Source of the DNA: Epinephelus fuscoguttatus
Taxonomy: Eukaryota > Chordata > Actinopteri > Perciformes > Serranidae
DNA length: 64,000 nt
Direction: 5' to 3'
NCBI RefSeq assembly: GCF_011397635.1
Contig: NC_064761.1
Span: 25,213,643 to 25,277,642 of the forward strand
Both the position numbers and the translations under genes were made by a program. The notes beneath the pieces were generated by a model, which made no database searches, was not told where the DNA came from, and saw nothing but the letters and a program-made list of their open reading frames with translations. Below, piece by piece: positions 1-11,571 of this stretch; the stretch's first letter is position 1, and each line of letters starts with the position of its first letter.

Positions 1-35
1 ATGTGACGAAATCGGAGTGAGAACGTGTTGGTGTA

Positions 36-412
36 GTGTGTCCATATTTCATTTACTGCACATACTATATAAGACATAATACACTTAATTATATTACATT
101 ATTATTAATATGTATATTGTACTTACTACCTATACCAATATACTTATACTGTATAGTTCACTCATCATGGCTGCTTGAGTTGCACAACTGGGCATCTTTT
201 GTACAAATATTTGCACAGTTCACACACAGTCTCTGGTATTGTTTTGTAAATAGCTTTTTAAATGTCATCTCTCTAAGCTCTTTTATCTCTTTTTTAATTA
301 ATCTTTTTAATTTAATTTAGTTTGTTATTGTTTTACTGCCTCTCAGCCGGTCGCTATGCTGCTGTAACGTGAGTTTTCCCCTCTGGGATCAATAAAGTTT
401 TATCTTATCACC
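36..412 (+). repeat. LINE 3' end (L2/Rex-like tail)
   Basis: AT-rich tract ending in TCCCCTCTGGGATCAATAAA and a short TTATCTTATC tail, the classic 3' end of fish CR1/L2-type LINEs. The open frame at 36-320 is low-complexity and not a gene. The element is 5'-truncated and may extend beyond the left edge. Confidence 0.6.
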
Positions 413-588
413 AATTTGACTGCTCCTATGTGTACAGTGCTGATCCATATGGTATTGTTCATACTTTATTGATCCATAAAGCAGGAGAGTAATAGAGTAA
501 GGTAGTGTGTCTAATAGGGGACATACATTTACATCTGCTAGTTGAATGCTTATGATCATGATGCAACTAAAATAATAATGTTTCTCAC

Positions 589-3500
589 TAGATGCCTGGC
601 TGGATGAAGCCTTGGTTGAAGGAGGTGTTGACTCTGGTGCACACAGTCACATCAGTAGTTTGGCTGATGGTGGAGTTACTCTTGACACGCTGTATGCTGA
701 TGGTGCTGCCGAGGCCCATGCAGCCCATTCTATCTGCAGACAGCAGGCAGTCAGGCACTCAGAATCAGATATCAAAGTAGTAAAATGTATGCATTACTGT
801 GTTTTTATATTAATAAAATGCTTTTATTGAATGGTGTAAGGATAAAACAACATTCAGCCCTGACTTACTTATTTTAACATTTAATTTGAGAATGCAATAC
901 CCAGAATAGCAACAGATACAACAGATAATATGATAACAGATAAAATGAAAGTGATCCGTTCCTGAAGCAAACTGAAGTCTAAAAAGAAAGTGAAACTCCA
1001 GAGCTTTCATGAAAGCAAAGTTTCCCGTATCGTAAACAGTATCTTTGAACAACTTCAGTGTGACACATTGTACCAAATATTATGCTCTTGTAGTTGATGA
1101 TCCAGCTTTCATCCCAAAGCATCTTCTGTTTCTGGTACTGGAGCCACTGCGGGGAGGAAATTAAGATAAACATCAGCGCATGAAACATCTCCTGTGTTTG
1201 TGTGTGTTTGTCTTTGCCCAGACTGACCACCATGGTGAGGATGAAGCCGATGCTGAAGAGAGCGACTGGAAGCCCGATGGCCACCTTGATGGTAATGGAC
1301 ATCGGGCAGATGCCACAGTCTGCAGGACAGTTCAGACAGGTTTCCTCCAGCTCGCAGACGTCATCCCCGCACACTGAGACACAATCACATATTTTATATT
1401 TGAGGTATGAGGTGTCTATCCACTGAATTCAGAGCTAGAGGAAGTTCTCAGAACTAAAAATGAACTACTTGGCAACCAGACTAGGCTTGTAATTGAGACA
1501 GGTGTTTATTTGTCAAAATGTGTAGCTACACCAGGCTAGTAAAAGGGACTGGCCATTTAATTGGTACTAGGCTTTTAAATTAAGTTTTAGAGTATATCCT
1601 TCCAGTAGGCAGTATGTTGTTTAGGCTATCTATGTTTCACCCAGCAAGCACAAAATTAGGTTTATTATTGTAACGCAGTTGTAAGCAGTTGTTTTGAAAT
1701 TACGGCTGTTCTACTGCAAGGTCACACAATGTTTCTGTACAGGTTCAGGATGTTAACAAATGTGTGCTTTAAGTCTCGTATTTATATAAATCTGCATTGG
1801 CTGCCATCCCAAAGTAAGTAATGCTGCACAAATATAGTTTTACTAGATCATGGCTGAGCAGCGGAGGCGTTATTCAGCTGTAGGATTCATTATATTGACA
1901 GAATAAAACTTTGCAGACTGACCTTGAGCACTGACAACAAGCACTTTGGACTCCAGTGCTGCGTGCATCTGACCAATTTTGATATGAGCAATGACTGAGG
2001 TGACTCCCACATGAATCAGCACCACCTGTGTGAGAAAACACCATGATAGAATAATAATTTAAAATGCACAAATGAAATGTTTGTGCTAATACTTCTTGTT
2101 AGGACAGTTTGAGAAAATATTCTGTCAGATTTTACAAAACAATAAAACTGTACTATACTTGACTTCACTGTTGTTTTTTACTCAGTTGTCTGTACTCATG
2201 CGTTTACAGTCGTTACAGTCATGTGATGAGCCACGACCCAAAGTATGGCTTTCTATACTCTTGTAATTTACTACTAACAGACAAGTAATTATAACCTGCT
2301 GCCATGTTGTATCGTGACAGACTGCAGGCCTCACAAAGGATGCGTCACGTTGATCAAACTCATTTTTTTAATGTTTTGCCTGGATGCAAGATGAATTCCC
2401 CCTCAGACAACAAAGTTAAAGCTGAAGTTGAACATCTGCCATCTGACAGACTCTCTCACCCCAAACCGTACTGCAGACCACACTATCAGTGAGACATTGC
2501 AGCTGCTGAATTGTTTTAATACTTGAGATTTTTTTTAAAGCTGTATCTTGAAATAAAATATTTGCAGTAATCAAGGGAAACTTTGACATTTTTCACCCTG
2601 GACCCTATTTTCCAGTGTTGTTTTGTCTAACTCCAAAAACACACCAAGCAGCAAGAAAGAGTGGCCTGTCGTGAGCTGCCACGTAATGTCTACAGAAAGC
2701 TGTAGCAGGCACTTCAAGCTGCAGCTGTGATTCTGCGGGAAAGTGTGGCCAAACTAAGGGTTGTGACACACTAATCTGATGGTCAGCTGTTGGTTAATGT
2801 CAGGCCGTTGGTGTCGCCCTAATTGTTGCTGTGTGTCCACCATCGCTGGGGGTAGTAACTCCTTGTTGGCCTTTGAATGTTGAATCAGCGTCGGTGGTGG
2901 AGTAATCACTCTGATTGGCATTTTAGATCAGTGCACAAGAAGAGAAACAGTAAGGAAAGCAAACAAGCAACTTAATTCAAGAGGGCTCGAGATCGAGTTG
3001 GCCTGTAGTCTTTGTAGTGTGTTCAAGTGCAACTCTTTTGCCGAGACAGAGGCTACAAAGGGAACATGAGGTGACGCAACAGTAGGTCTTCATAACTACT
3101 AGTTTTTTTTATGTTAGTTCAGTTTGTTTGGGCCTTAAAAGTTTGACGGTAAAAAAGTGTAAGAAAGTGTAACTACAGAATGTGACATGTGACATGCTGA
3201 CTTGTGTTAAATAGAATCTGAAACTTGAAACACATGGAGATGCCTCCCAGCTACAGAAAAATGTAATCATTGCAGGGTGTGTTTTCCATGTAAGTGACTA
3301 ATGGCAAACACAATTTTTGAAAATGGCCCAGACCTGAGCAAGAGCACTGTAGCCATTCCTCAACATTGGACCTTTTTTTTTGTCAAGTATATTTATTGAC
3401 TTTTCTACATTTTACAAACAACATTGAACAGCTCAGCACAACATTTGTCTGCACAACCATCAAGAATGAAAATGATGGGGCGTCAGTGGCTTAGTGGTAG

Positions 3501-5523
3501 AGCAGGCGGCCCATGTACAAGGCTGTTGTCTCAGCGGCCTGAGTTCGACCCTAGCCTGTGGCCCTTTGCTACATGTCACTCCCTCTCTCTCTCTCTCCCC
3601 CCTTCACACTTGACTGTCCTATCAATTATTAAAGGCTAAAATGCCCCAAAAATATCTTTAAAAAGAATTGAAAATGATGAAACATTTAGATATGAATGCA
3701 AAACATCAGTACCGTCCATAGGTGCAGTGTCTATAAAGCAAAATGCTTGCAAGTGTTGATGGTAGTTTGAGAAACGGAGGTATGGAGTCCATATTTCCAT
3801 GAATCGTCCCTTTGTGGAGCAAAGCAAGCAGGTCAGGTATTCAAGAGGACAACACTCCATAATTATCTTGTGCCAGTTTGCCTTAGAGGGTGGTTTGCAA
3901 GAATCTGCTAGAGCGACCAACAACAGCATCTTAACCAAGGTGATCCAGGAGTAAAGAGACAGGATTCATACACAAAGCAGCACCAAGAATTGTTTGCATA
4001 TCCGTATCCCATATCTTCCTTATATGGTTCCATTTCGAACCCCTTTCATCCTCCTCAAGGATCAATTTCAATAACTGAAAAAAACAAAAACAAACAAAAA
4101 AAAAAGTGGAAAAAAAGGCCCAGGTTGAAAACTACCAAAGTTTCATTTTAACATGATCTGAGATAAACCTGAACCCAAGTTCAAAAATGTACCCATTCTT
4201 TTGAAGAGTTTTGTTTGTGTTGGCTCACCTTTGAAGTCCAGTATTTCTGGGACATCTTGCCTGCTTTGGAGACAGTGTGAGTCACTATTTTACCATCGTC
4301 AGGGATCCACGGGCCGCAGATTCCACCTTGTTTCTGAGAAGAGACACAACAGTTTTTAGAGGTTTCATACCAAATTGTGCACTTTAGACAGATTATTCAT
4401 ATGTTAGTAAGTGCTGATGTTTGAATAACTGTTAATAGGGTTTACAAGTTGTGTGCTCACTCACAGAGCTGATGTGTCCCTGCTGCCCAACTTTTTTATA
4501 CCACTGACTTTTATGTAGTTTAGAGTTTTAACTGTAATCATATGTATTTTAGGTGATTTTCTTTTGTCTCAGGGTGGATGGGCCATGTTTTGAAATCTTT
4601 AGCATCTTATTTTATTCAACACAAAAGTTAAAGCTTTACCAAGATTTCAAAGTCAACGTGACTTGAAAGCAAATCTTTTGTAGAGGAAGCATCAAACATG
4701 ACATATCTACATTTGTGTTGAAAGCTGAAACTGAGGGGAAAGACAGGCAAGAAGAATCCTCTGGGTCAGAGAAAAAAAAAGTGAAGTCTTAAAGCTTTTA
4801 CATACATTATAGGATGTTAATCTCTTAAAGCATTCCCAGTAATTCACTCATTAGACAGTTGCAAAAAGCAGTTTTTAAATCCACAGGTGTTTTAAGTCTC
4901 CAAAGTCTCCAAAGATAACAAGTCTTATGCTAATTTTTAAGAAATGAAGTGTAAGGAAAAAAACATAAAAATAGATAGACAAGTTTTTACTTTTACTTAT
5001 TATGAAGTTAATGTTGACTGCACAGTGTAACAGCTAAAGAATAATGCCACCATCAGCGTTTAGATTGGTTCCTTATAAATATTAATATTTTTTTTTCTAC
5101 TTTTTTTGCTTAAATCTTTTAACCAACTCCTACTCAGATTATACATTTCAAATATTCATTCATTTTGAGGATTTTTAACCCTTTATATGCCATTTTCTTT
5201 ACATGAAATAACTGTTACTTTTATGGAAAAAAAACATGAATTATGAATTACTTTCTATATAATAAATGTTGGATGGATTTTTTTTTTTCTAATAATCACA
5301 GTCTGGGATATGTGAATGATTAATAACAACACCCATTTTGACTCTTTTTTTTTTTTTGTGCAGTTTCAATTTTTCAATAAACACCAACACCTTTCCCCTC
5401 CAGGACGTTTTTTGTCCTTGTTGAAAAACAACTATAACAATATTAAATATTAATATTTTCTTGTACTTTTTTTTGCTTAAATCTTTTAACCATCCAGCAT
5501 TATACATACCAAATATTCATTGT

Positions 5524-5583
<60 letters not shown>

Positions 5584-5621
5584 AAACGGTATTTTAGCTA
5601 CACAATTACACACATGCACAT

Positions 5622-5682
<61 letters not shown>

Positions 5683-7162
5683 TATAGCACTTATTTTATT
5701 TTATTTTATTTTATTTTGCAGCAATGGCTCCCAAACTTCAATAATGAAAAGATAGGAGAAAAATACAGGCAATTTTACTGCTTATTATTTAGTGTGTGTT
5801 TGCTCTGCTGGGGAAGCAGGAGAAAATGTATGATTCAGCTGGATTTTAGTAAAAACTTCCATTTTGATCCCCTAACTCTGCAATGCATGACTAATATCAT
5901 CAAATTCAGGTTTCTAAGTTGCCATGAGGATGTGATGAACAAATGCGAATTTTATGGTTTTAGCTATATTTTCACATAGAGATTTGACATTGTGACATTT
6001 TAAGTCCATGTACACACACACACACAAACAAATATTGCAGTATTTTTATACAGACCACACTGTCACATCCTTATGAGCACAGCAAGACCATTTTTTGATC
6101 TACTCTGCATTTGCCTGACTGCCAGAGATAGAAAAAAATCACGTCATTTATGTAAATTGAAGGGGAAGCAAAAAATGCAGTTTTAATGGGTTTCAATGGG
6201 GACGGTTTTTGTCCGAGAGGGCGAGGTGTTGTAAAAGGTTGCCATTTGTGTATCTGAGGCCTGATTTAGGAGCGGCTTTAAAATTTCAAAAATATTACCA
6301 AATATAAGGTTTCTGACGAAATGTCATGCTATATGCATGAACAGAGCCAAAGTTATCAAAAAATAAAAACTGATTGGATTGTGTTTGAGGAAAAGGAAAC
6401 CAGTACTAAGGATCAGCTTGTGCACCATTATCTGTATTTGTATCTGTTCAGCCAACTAAATTATCTGTATCTGTATCCATATTCAGAATCGGAGGACTTT
6501 AAATCTGGAGTGGGTGTGACCCAACCAAAAGCTGTTTTTTTTAAGCCTGAAGTTGACATGGGTTCATCAGAGAATTATTTATTAGAATGGTGTTTACAGA
6601 ACAGCCTCAGAATTAAGCTTCACGAGAGTTAGAAACAGCCACCCTGATGAGGAGTTTCTTTTATCACAAGTACAGATATTGGCACATTTCACTCGTACAT
6701 TTTTTCAAATTTATACTTGCAAAAAATGCATTATCTGCACCGGCTACTCGTGTCATCCAAGTATTCAGCCCAACCCTTGTACCCACCATGAGACCAAGGG
6801 GACAGGAGTGGATGTTGGCATGATACACGCAGCAGTTCATTTCATTGGCGTTGTTCCAGTTTGTCGGGCACTCGTGTTCATGACAGAACCTCTTTGCCTC
6901 TGACGCATTACTAGAAGGGAACATGGGTGGGTAGACAAATATATTAATTTAAACAAAACCCTGTGATGCTATTTACATTCACAGCTTAAACAAAGACCTG
7001 CAGATCAGCTCACTTTTCTTATAGCTTCAACTTGAAAATGGAAGCAGCCTTAATTAAGACAAAAGACATTCAGTTACACAGATGCATCAGTCAGGGTTCA
7101 TTTTATTGTCTGATAATTTGTTCTCTGTCAGTGTGTTGAGACTCTCCTGTGGTGGTGAATCA

Positions 7163-7211
<49 letters not shown>

Positions 7212-10200
7212 TGCACATGTGCAGTCAAGGCATGGCAGACATGAAGGATGCCACTTTTTTATGTAACACACTCACCTGAACTGGAAAATCTTGTTCCTGA
7301 CTGCATACTCGTAGAAGGAATCTGAGGCCGTCACAGTGTACGTGACATTGAACTCTTCCCCATTGGTTGCTTTCTCTGGAGGACGCTGCACCCAGGCCAT
7401 CTCCAGCCCTGTGACAACAAATGTCCTCATCACCTGGGCATACACATTCAAACAGTGTACATATGCATGCGGATACTAAGGCATACTGAAGTGTGCTATA
7501 TTTGCACATGATTCTGTTGAGCCCCACCCATGACACTGTAATTAATACTGGGCAAATCCTGTGAATGTTGCTCCTTCCTTTTCAACCACAGGAGGAAAAG
7601 TATCAGATTTTACAGTAAGTACAACCCAACGTCTTCTCCTGCAGTGAATCACTCAGATATACAGAGAAATAAATGCATACAAACTTACCACCACAGCTGA
7701 TCATGTTGTAATCATTTGGACTGCTGATTGGCCAACAGTCGTACTCTGTGTTGTCCAGATCATGCCAGCAATTTACTCCCTGCAGGCAGAGACAGGAAGC
7801 CTTTTATGTAAAGGCATGTTTTGGTGTGTGTAAACATATTTGAAAGGCTTAATGCGTATAAAGTGTTTTATCAGTCAGTCAGGGCTCATCATGTGCGTAT
7901 TTAAAGCAACTACCGACCCATACTACGTACTGCGCAAAAGTTTTAGGCAGGTAAAGTAAGAATGCTTTCAAAAATATAAAGTTTAATTATTTATCTCTAT
8001 TGATTTATAAAATGCAAAGTGAGCGAACAAAATCTAAATTAAATCAGTATTTGGTGTGACCACACTTTGCATTCAAAACAGCATTAATTCTTCCAGGTAC
8101 ACATGCGCAAAGTCAGGGATTTAATAGGATCATAGTAAGGTGTACGATAAACCAGTTAAAGCAAACAGGTGCTAATGATCATCAATTATATATGTAGGTT
8201 GAAACACAGTCATTAACTGAAACAGAAACAGCTGGGTAGGAAGCTTAAAATTGGGTAAGGAAGACCAGTTAGTCGTGCCATGTTACCCTAAATTTGTGGA
8301 GAAACTTTTTCTCACATGCCTCCATGGAACATATTGATTTATTGATCGATTGGGGGCCACATTCAACAACAGCTAAACTAATTTAACACATGCTTTTACA
8401 AACTCTCACTGGATTTTTGCAGTACAATCCAAGACTCATTTATCAAGTCGTGAGCTCAGTACTTCCCAATCACATACATTTTCATTACAGTAGAGAAAAT
8501 GCATGTGTTTTGGAGGTACTGAGCATACGACTGGATAAACGAGACTTGCCAAGTTGTGTGAAAGTTTGTAAACAAATGTATTGATATACTTTTGCTGATG
8601 GTAAATGTGATCCCCAATAGCTCTTTTTCTTGAATTCAAGGTGACACAGCATACCTGATTGATATACAGATGGTCATTTTGTGAGTGAGGTATTCCTTGA
8701 AAACAATTAAAACGCAACTCAACTCTGGAAAGCCTAATGAAGAGTAAAAAGACTCCTGAATCAGAGACTGGATCAGAGACTTTCTTACCTGCTGTCCACA
8801 GAGAGTCTGCATGTCAGACAAGCTAACTGTGAGCACAGGCTGCCCACAAGGATATGTTCTTTCCCCTGTGCTATTCTCTCTGTTTACTAATGAATTTATG
8901 ATGAATGAAAAATCCTCCTGAGACCCTGTGTCCTCATATGAGGACATCACATTCTGGGTTTACCTAACCTTATACTTTATTCTACCTAACTTAGACCTGT
9001 TGTCCTCATTCACGGACACGTTTTTATGTCATCTATTGGTAGTAAGAGCACACTGATCCATGTAAAAACAAGATGGCAGCCAACCATTTTTGCCAAGTCA
9101 GTCTGCAGCCGATCCTGACAAAAGTGGACAAGGTCAAAACCTGATCACATTTTATGGTTGAAACTTGTCCATGATTAAAAATGTTTGTAGTTTGATATAA
9201 CAATATTTTTGACCAATTTTAATGACGGTAACAAGCTAAGACAAGTTCATTAGGAGGCCCTCATTGGAAGACTTTATTATAATCTTGTTTGAGGGCACTG
9301 GGACTTAATAATCATCTTGTTTGAGGACACTGGGACTTAATAATCACTGAGTGTTTCATTTTTTAATACTTATCAGGTCCTACCGATCTCAAACACTTAT
9401 GAGAAATTAAAAATGTGTATCAAACAAAAGTTGGGGTCTCAGGAGGATACGCTGATGACATGGCCTTAGTTGTTCTTTTATAGCAAACAGACCCATCAGG
9501 TGAAGCTGCCCACCTGGCCCTCACTAAGGCCCTTCAAACATGGTGTCGCAACAAGTTAGAAATGAGACAGACAGACAATGAGCTGATTTACTGTTAAGTA
9601 TTTTGTAATGACGTTGTATGTTTGTTTTACTGACTATTTGTCTGCTTTTTACAATGTTGTCCTCTGTGTTTGGTGAGCCAAAGACAAATGTCCACCCATG
9701 GGAGACAATTAAGATGTATTCTAATCTATTGTAAAATTCAAACAACAATTAACATCATCACAAGAAAAAGCTCCATGATGAAAAAACCTAAGTAACAATC
9801 AGAGTCTTATCTGTTATTCAAGATGCATTAAGGATGTTTTATAAGCGAGGAAATCAGCCCCATATGAGGCTGGTAAGTAATACACAGAAACGCCCCAAGC
9901 CCATGAACACATGCCTGCAGCAGCAAGTGTTTCTGACAAGACAACAAAAGCAAGGGGATTACCTCAGCAATAAATGAAAATGTGAATAATAGACACTCTG
10001 TTTATATTCCTGCTTCCACGCAAATACAGTCACCAGAAAATACGTCACCTGTGCTGAAAATTTCCTGCAAACACGCAGTACTCGGGAAATGAATACGCAA
10101 AGCATTTGATGGGTTTGAAGCAAAATATTAAGTATACAACATACTTTGGAGAGATTAGAGCTGAGTAGTGTTCCTCCTCTCTCCCTCTGAACAGAGTATT

Positions 10201-10672
10201 TATAGAGTCAAGCAGAACACAGGAGTGGTCCTCTACCGCTTCCATGAGGTCACTGAGCCATCTCAAGATGGCACATAATGCTAAGACACATCTTTCATGT
10301 GACATACCATGGTAACATTATGCTTGTTTAACACCTAATATCATGTAATGTGGCCCAGCCAGGTCAGTTTTCACTTATATAGCCCAATATCACAAATCAC
10401 ATGCCTCACATGCAAGTCACCAAGCAAGAGTAAAAGTAAAGAAATTAACATAGTAATAAATCAATGTTTTGTGCTAATATACGTTCACACACCCCTGCTA
10501 TCACATCACTGTGCAGCCCATTAACAGGTTAACCTAAATATCTGTGGCTCTTAGTCCAAATTTCCTTTCTGGAATTAAATCTGTTGTAGTGTTGTATTTT
10601 TAAATCCTCAACTATGTGAGAACTTACCAGCAGGAAACACAGGTAAAGGGATGCCGCTGTCCGTAGAGCCAT
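589..10672 (-). CDS. Receptor guanylate cyclase-like membrane protein, 5' part (nine coding exons)
   Basis: Coding exons read on the minus strand: 10628-10672, 7689-7779, 7276-7408, 6787-6910, 4229-4333, 1923-2025, 1228-1373, 1074-1146 and 589-733. Every junction has GT/AG sites and the phases join without a stop, giving about 321 residues before the window ends. The start (MALRTAASLYLCFLL) is a signal peptide. Next comes a cysteine-rich ectodomain (NCWHDL..DCWPI, CHEHECPTNW, NCCVYH, GGICGPW), then a CG-type motif (CGDDVCELEETCLNCPADCG), one transmembrane helix (IKVAIGLPVALFSIGFILTM) and a cytosolic stretch with WIINYKSI and VNTSFNQGFIQPGIY. By family knowledge, the W-x-I/V-x-Y/W-x-x-I juxtamembrane pattern followed by a glycine-rich entry to a kinase-like domain suits receptor guanylate cyclases. 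The ligand domain is not the usual ANF-receptor type. The kinase-like and cyclase domains would lie left of base 589, so the assignment is inferred. A receptor kinase is the main alternative. Confidence 0.6.
1228..1373 (-). CDS. Receptor exon with CG cysteine motif and the transmembrane helix
   Basis: The acceptor CAG at 1376-1374 and donor GTCAGT from 1227 frame 146 bases that join in phase on both sides. The peptide has six cysteines spaced C-x4-C-x5-C-x2-C-x3-C-x2-C (CGDDVCELEETCLNCPADCG, then ICP). A helix of about 22 residues follows (IKVAIGLPVALFSIGFILTM). The order of cysteine cluster then membrane suggests a membrane-proximal ectodomain stalk. The following exon (1074-1146) starts WLQYQKQKMLWDESW, a basic and aromatic cytosolic face. 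Confidence 0.75.
3477..3665 (+). repeat. tRNA-derived SINE, copy 1
   Basis: Starts GGGGCGTCAGTGGCTTAGTG, with a polymerase III A box at 3487-3497 and a B box near 3541-3551 (GAGTTCGACCC). A pyrimidine-rich body and an A-rich end follow. A closely similar copy lies at 48728-48911, about 85-90% alike by eye, so this is a dispersed family and not a tRNA gene. Confidence 0.8.
3640..4085 (-). repeat. LINE (L1/Tx1-like) 3' coding remnant
   Basis: On the minus strand an interrupted frame ends in ECCPLEYLTCLLCSTKGRF and MEIWTPYL, which resembles the extreme C-terminus of L1/Tx1-type reverse transcriptase ORF2 proteins. It is short and has no intact upstream domain, so it is a dead fragment. It abuts the SINE at 3477-3665. 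Confidence 0.5.
5521..5716. repeat. Compound microsatellite (TG)n(AG)n ... (CA)n ... (TTTTA)n
   Basis: (TG)n at 5521-5548 passes directly into (AG)n to about 5577. After a 45-bp spacer, (CA)n runs about 5623-5681 and a short TTTTA tract follows at 5694-5716. The TG and CA blocks are complementary and can pair. The ORFs here are repeat translations only. Confidence 0.95.
7165..7211. repeat. (GT)n microsatellite
   Basis: About 23 GT units in the intron just downstream (minus sense) of receptor exon 7276-7408, roughly 65 bp from its donor. Confidence 0.95.
7925..8275 (+). repeat. Tc1-like element, 5' end remnant
   Basis: Begins with TACTGCGCAAAAGTTTTAGG, the terminal repeat of a common fish Tc1 family. 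The body continues to about 8275 without transposase sequence. The right end is lost and another repeat abuts it. Confidence 0.55.
8280..8640. repeat. Dispersed repeat shared with 14455-15070
   Basis: Contains CTCACATGCCTCCATGG, TTACAAACTCTCAC and GTACTGAGCATACGACTGG, all matched in the longer copy at 14455-15070. The internal part reads as a partial inverted repeat (AAGACTCATTTATC versus GATAAACGAGACTT), typical of foldback MITEs. Confidence 0.6.
8823..9570 (+). pseudogene. LINE reverse-transcriptase fragment split by a MITE
   Basis: The frame LTVSTGCPQGYVLSPVLFSL, then FTNEF, is the RT motif PQGxxLSPxLFxLxxN. About 520 bp further right the same strand reads GGYADDMALV, the catalytic (Y/F)ADD motif, followed by HLALTKALQTWC-like sequence. 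Between them lies a MITE at 8913-9447. The coding remnant is degenerate and belongs to a fish non-LTR element. Confidence 0.6.
8913..9447. mobile_element. MITE with 14-bp terminal inverted repeats
   Basis: The left end TCCTCCTGAGACCC (8913-8926) is the inverse of 9434-9447. The interior is AT-rich with no ORF and includes a tandem duplication of about 35 bp near 9279-9350 (CTTGTTTGAGGxCACTGGGA). It interrupts a LINE RT remnant. Confidence 0.65.
10628..10672 (-). CDS. First coding exon of the receptor (signal peptide)
   Basis: The ATG at 10672-10670 opens a 15-codon exon, MALRTAASLYLCFLL, followed directly by a GTAAGT donor at 10627. The hydrophobic run with a basic residue near the start is a typical secretory signal. 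No upstream in-frame ATG fits better. The next exon (7689-7779) joins in phase 0 and begins GVNCWHDL, so the mature chain probably starts close to the junction. A (GT)n tract lies about 60 bp upstream. Confidence 0.7.
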
Positions 10673-10729
10673 GAGAAGACTGTTGTGGCTGGACCACCTC
10701 TGAACTGACGGACTGAGTGAATGACCAGA

Positions 10730-10731
<2 letters not shown>

Positions 10732-10764
<33 letters not shown>
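10732..10764. repeat. (GT)n microsatellite near the receptor start
   Basis: About 15 GT units roughly 60 bp upstream (minus sense) of the receptor ATG, in the presumed 5' UTR or promoter. Confidence 0.9.
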
Positions 10765-10768
<4 letters not shown>

Positions 10769-11571
10769 GCAGTCACTTCAACACGGCTAGAGCACCCTCT
10801 TTCTCTGAGGCCCACCCTCTCCCTTGTCCCTAATTGTCCAATCAACAGAAGAGGCTCTCCAGTTTGATCATGTATTTGTGCACAAGGTGCTTCAGCTCAC
10901 CTTCAACGTCCTGCAGGTCACCAAACACAAAGGTCACTGCTGCACCTGGACCCACCACCAGGGCGTCATTTCTACTCTTTAAGTCTTCTGCATGATGTGA
11001 CTCCAATCTATACTGTCTGAAATTAGTATCTACCTGGGTAATGTGTTTTTATATCAACATGAGAATTGATTTGAACATTCAGCCCTAGAAGACATGATTT
11101 TAATGGTTACACAATTTATATTTTAGGCATTACGCTTACAAGGCAGGAAGGTTTTTTTTGTCTTTCTTGAGGGTTGTCAACAGGGAGCTTTAGCTGCTGA
11201 GGTAACATGTGCCAGTCCAATGACATTTTGGTCAGGCAACCTTTTCAGCAACACACCGCGAACTTTCAGTATGCCCATGCCTTACTTTGAGGAAGCACAG
11301 ACATATTTTTCTGCAAAACTTTTTTTGTTTAAATGCAATTTAAAAAAAAAAAAAAAGCTTCTCAAATGTTGTTTGACGAAATGCTTTCAAAAGCGTTCGG
11401 CTCCGTTTCACAGTCTTCCACAGATTTTGATCAGCTGTGACCATGTGATCTAAGTATGAACCCTTGGTCACCTGGTCACAGATGGTCATATATGAGGTTT
11501 GTAAAAGGAGCTGTATGTGACATTCAGGACATATACATGTTTCAGAGTCTAAGCCGACATTGTCTGCACAT

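Noticed and set aside
592-830. Two overlapping plus-strand ORFs
   Set aside because: They overlap, antisense, a receptor exon with good splice sites and matching phase on the minus strand.
3477-3560. tRNA gene, because of A and B boxes
   Set aside because: No cloverleaf can be completed, a diverged tail follows, and similar copies occur at 48728 and 41483. It is a SINE.
5461-5979. 172-codon ORF on the plus strand
   Set aside because: It runs through TG, AG and CA microsatellites (His-Thr and Cys-Val repeats) and has no homologous look or splice context.
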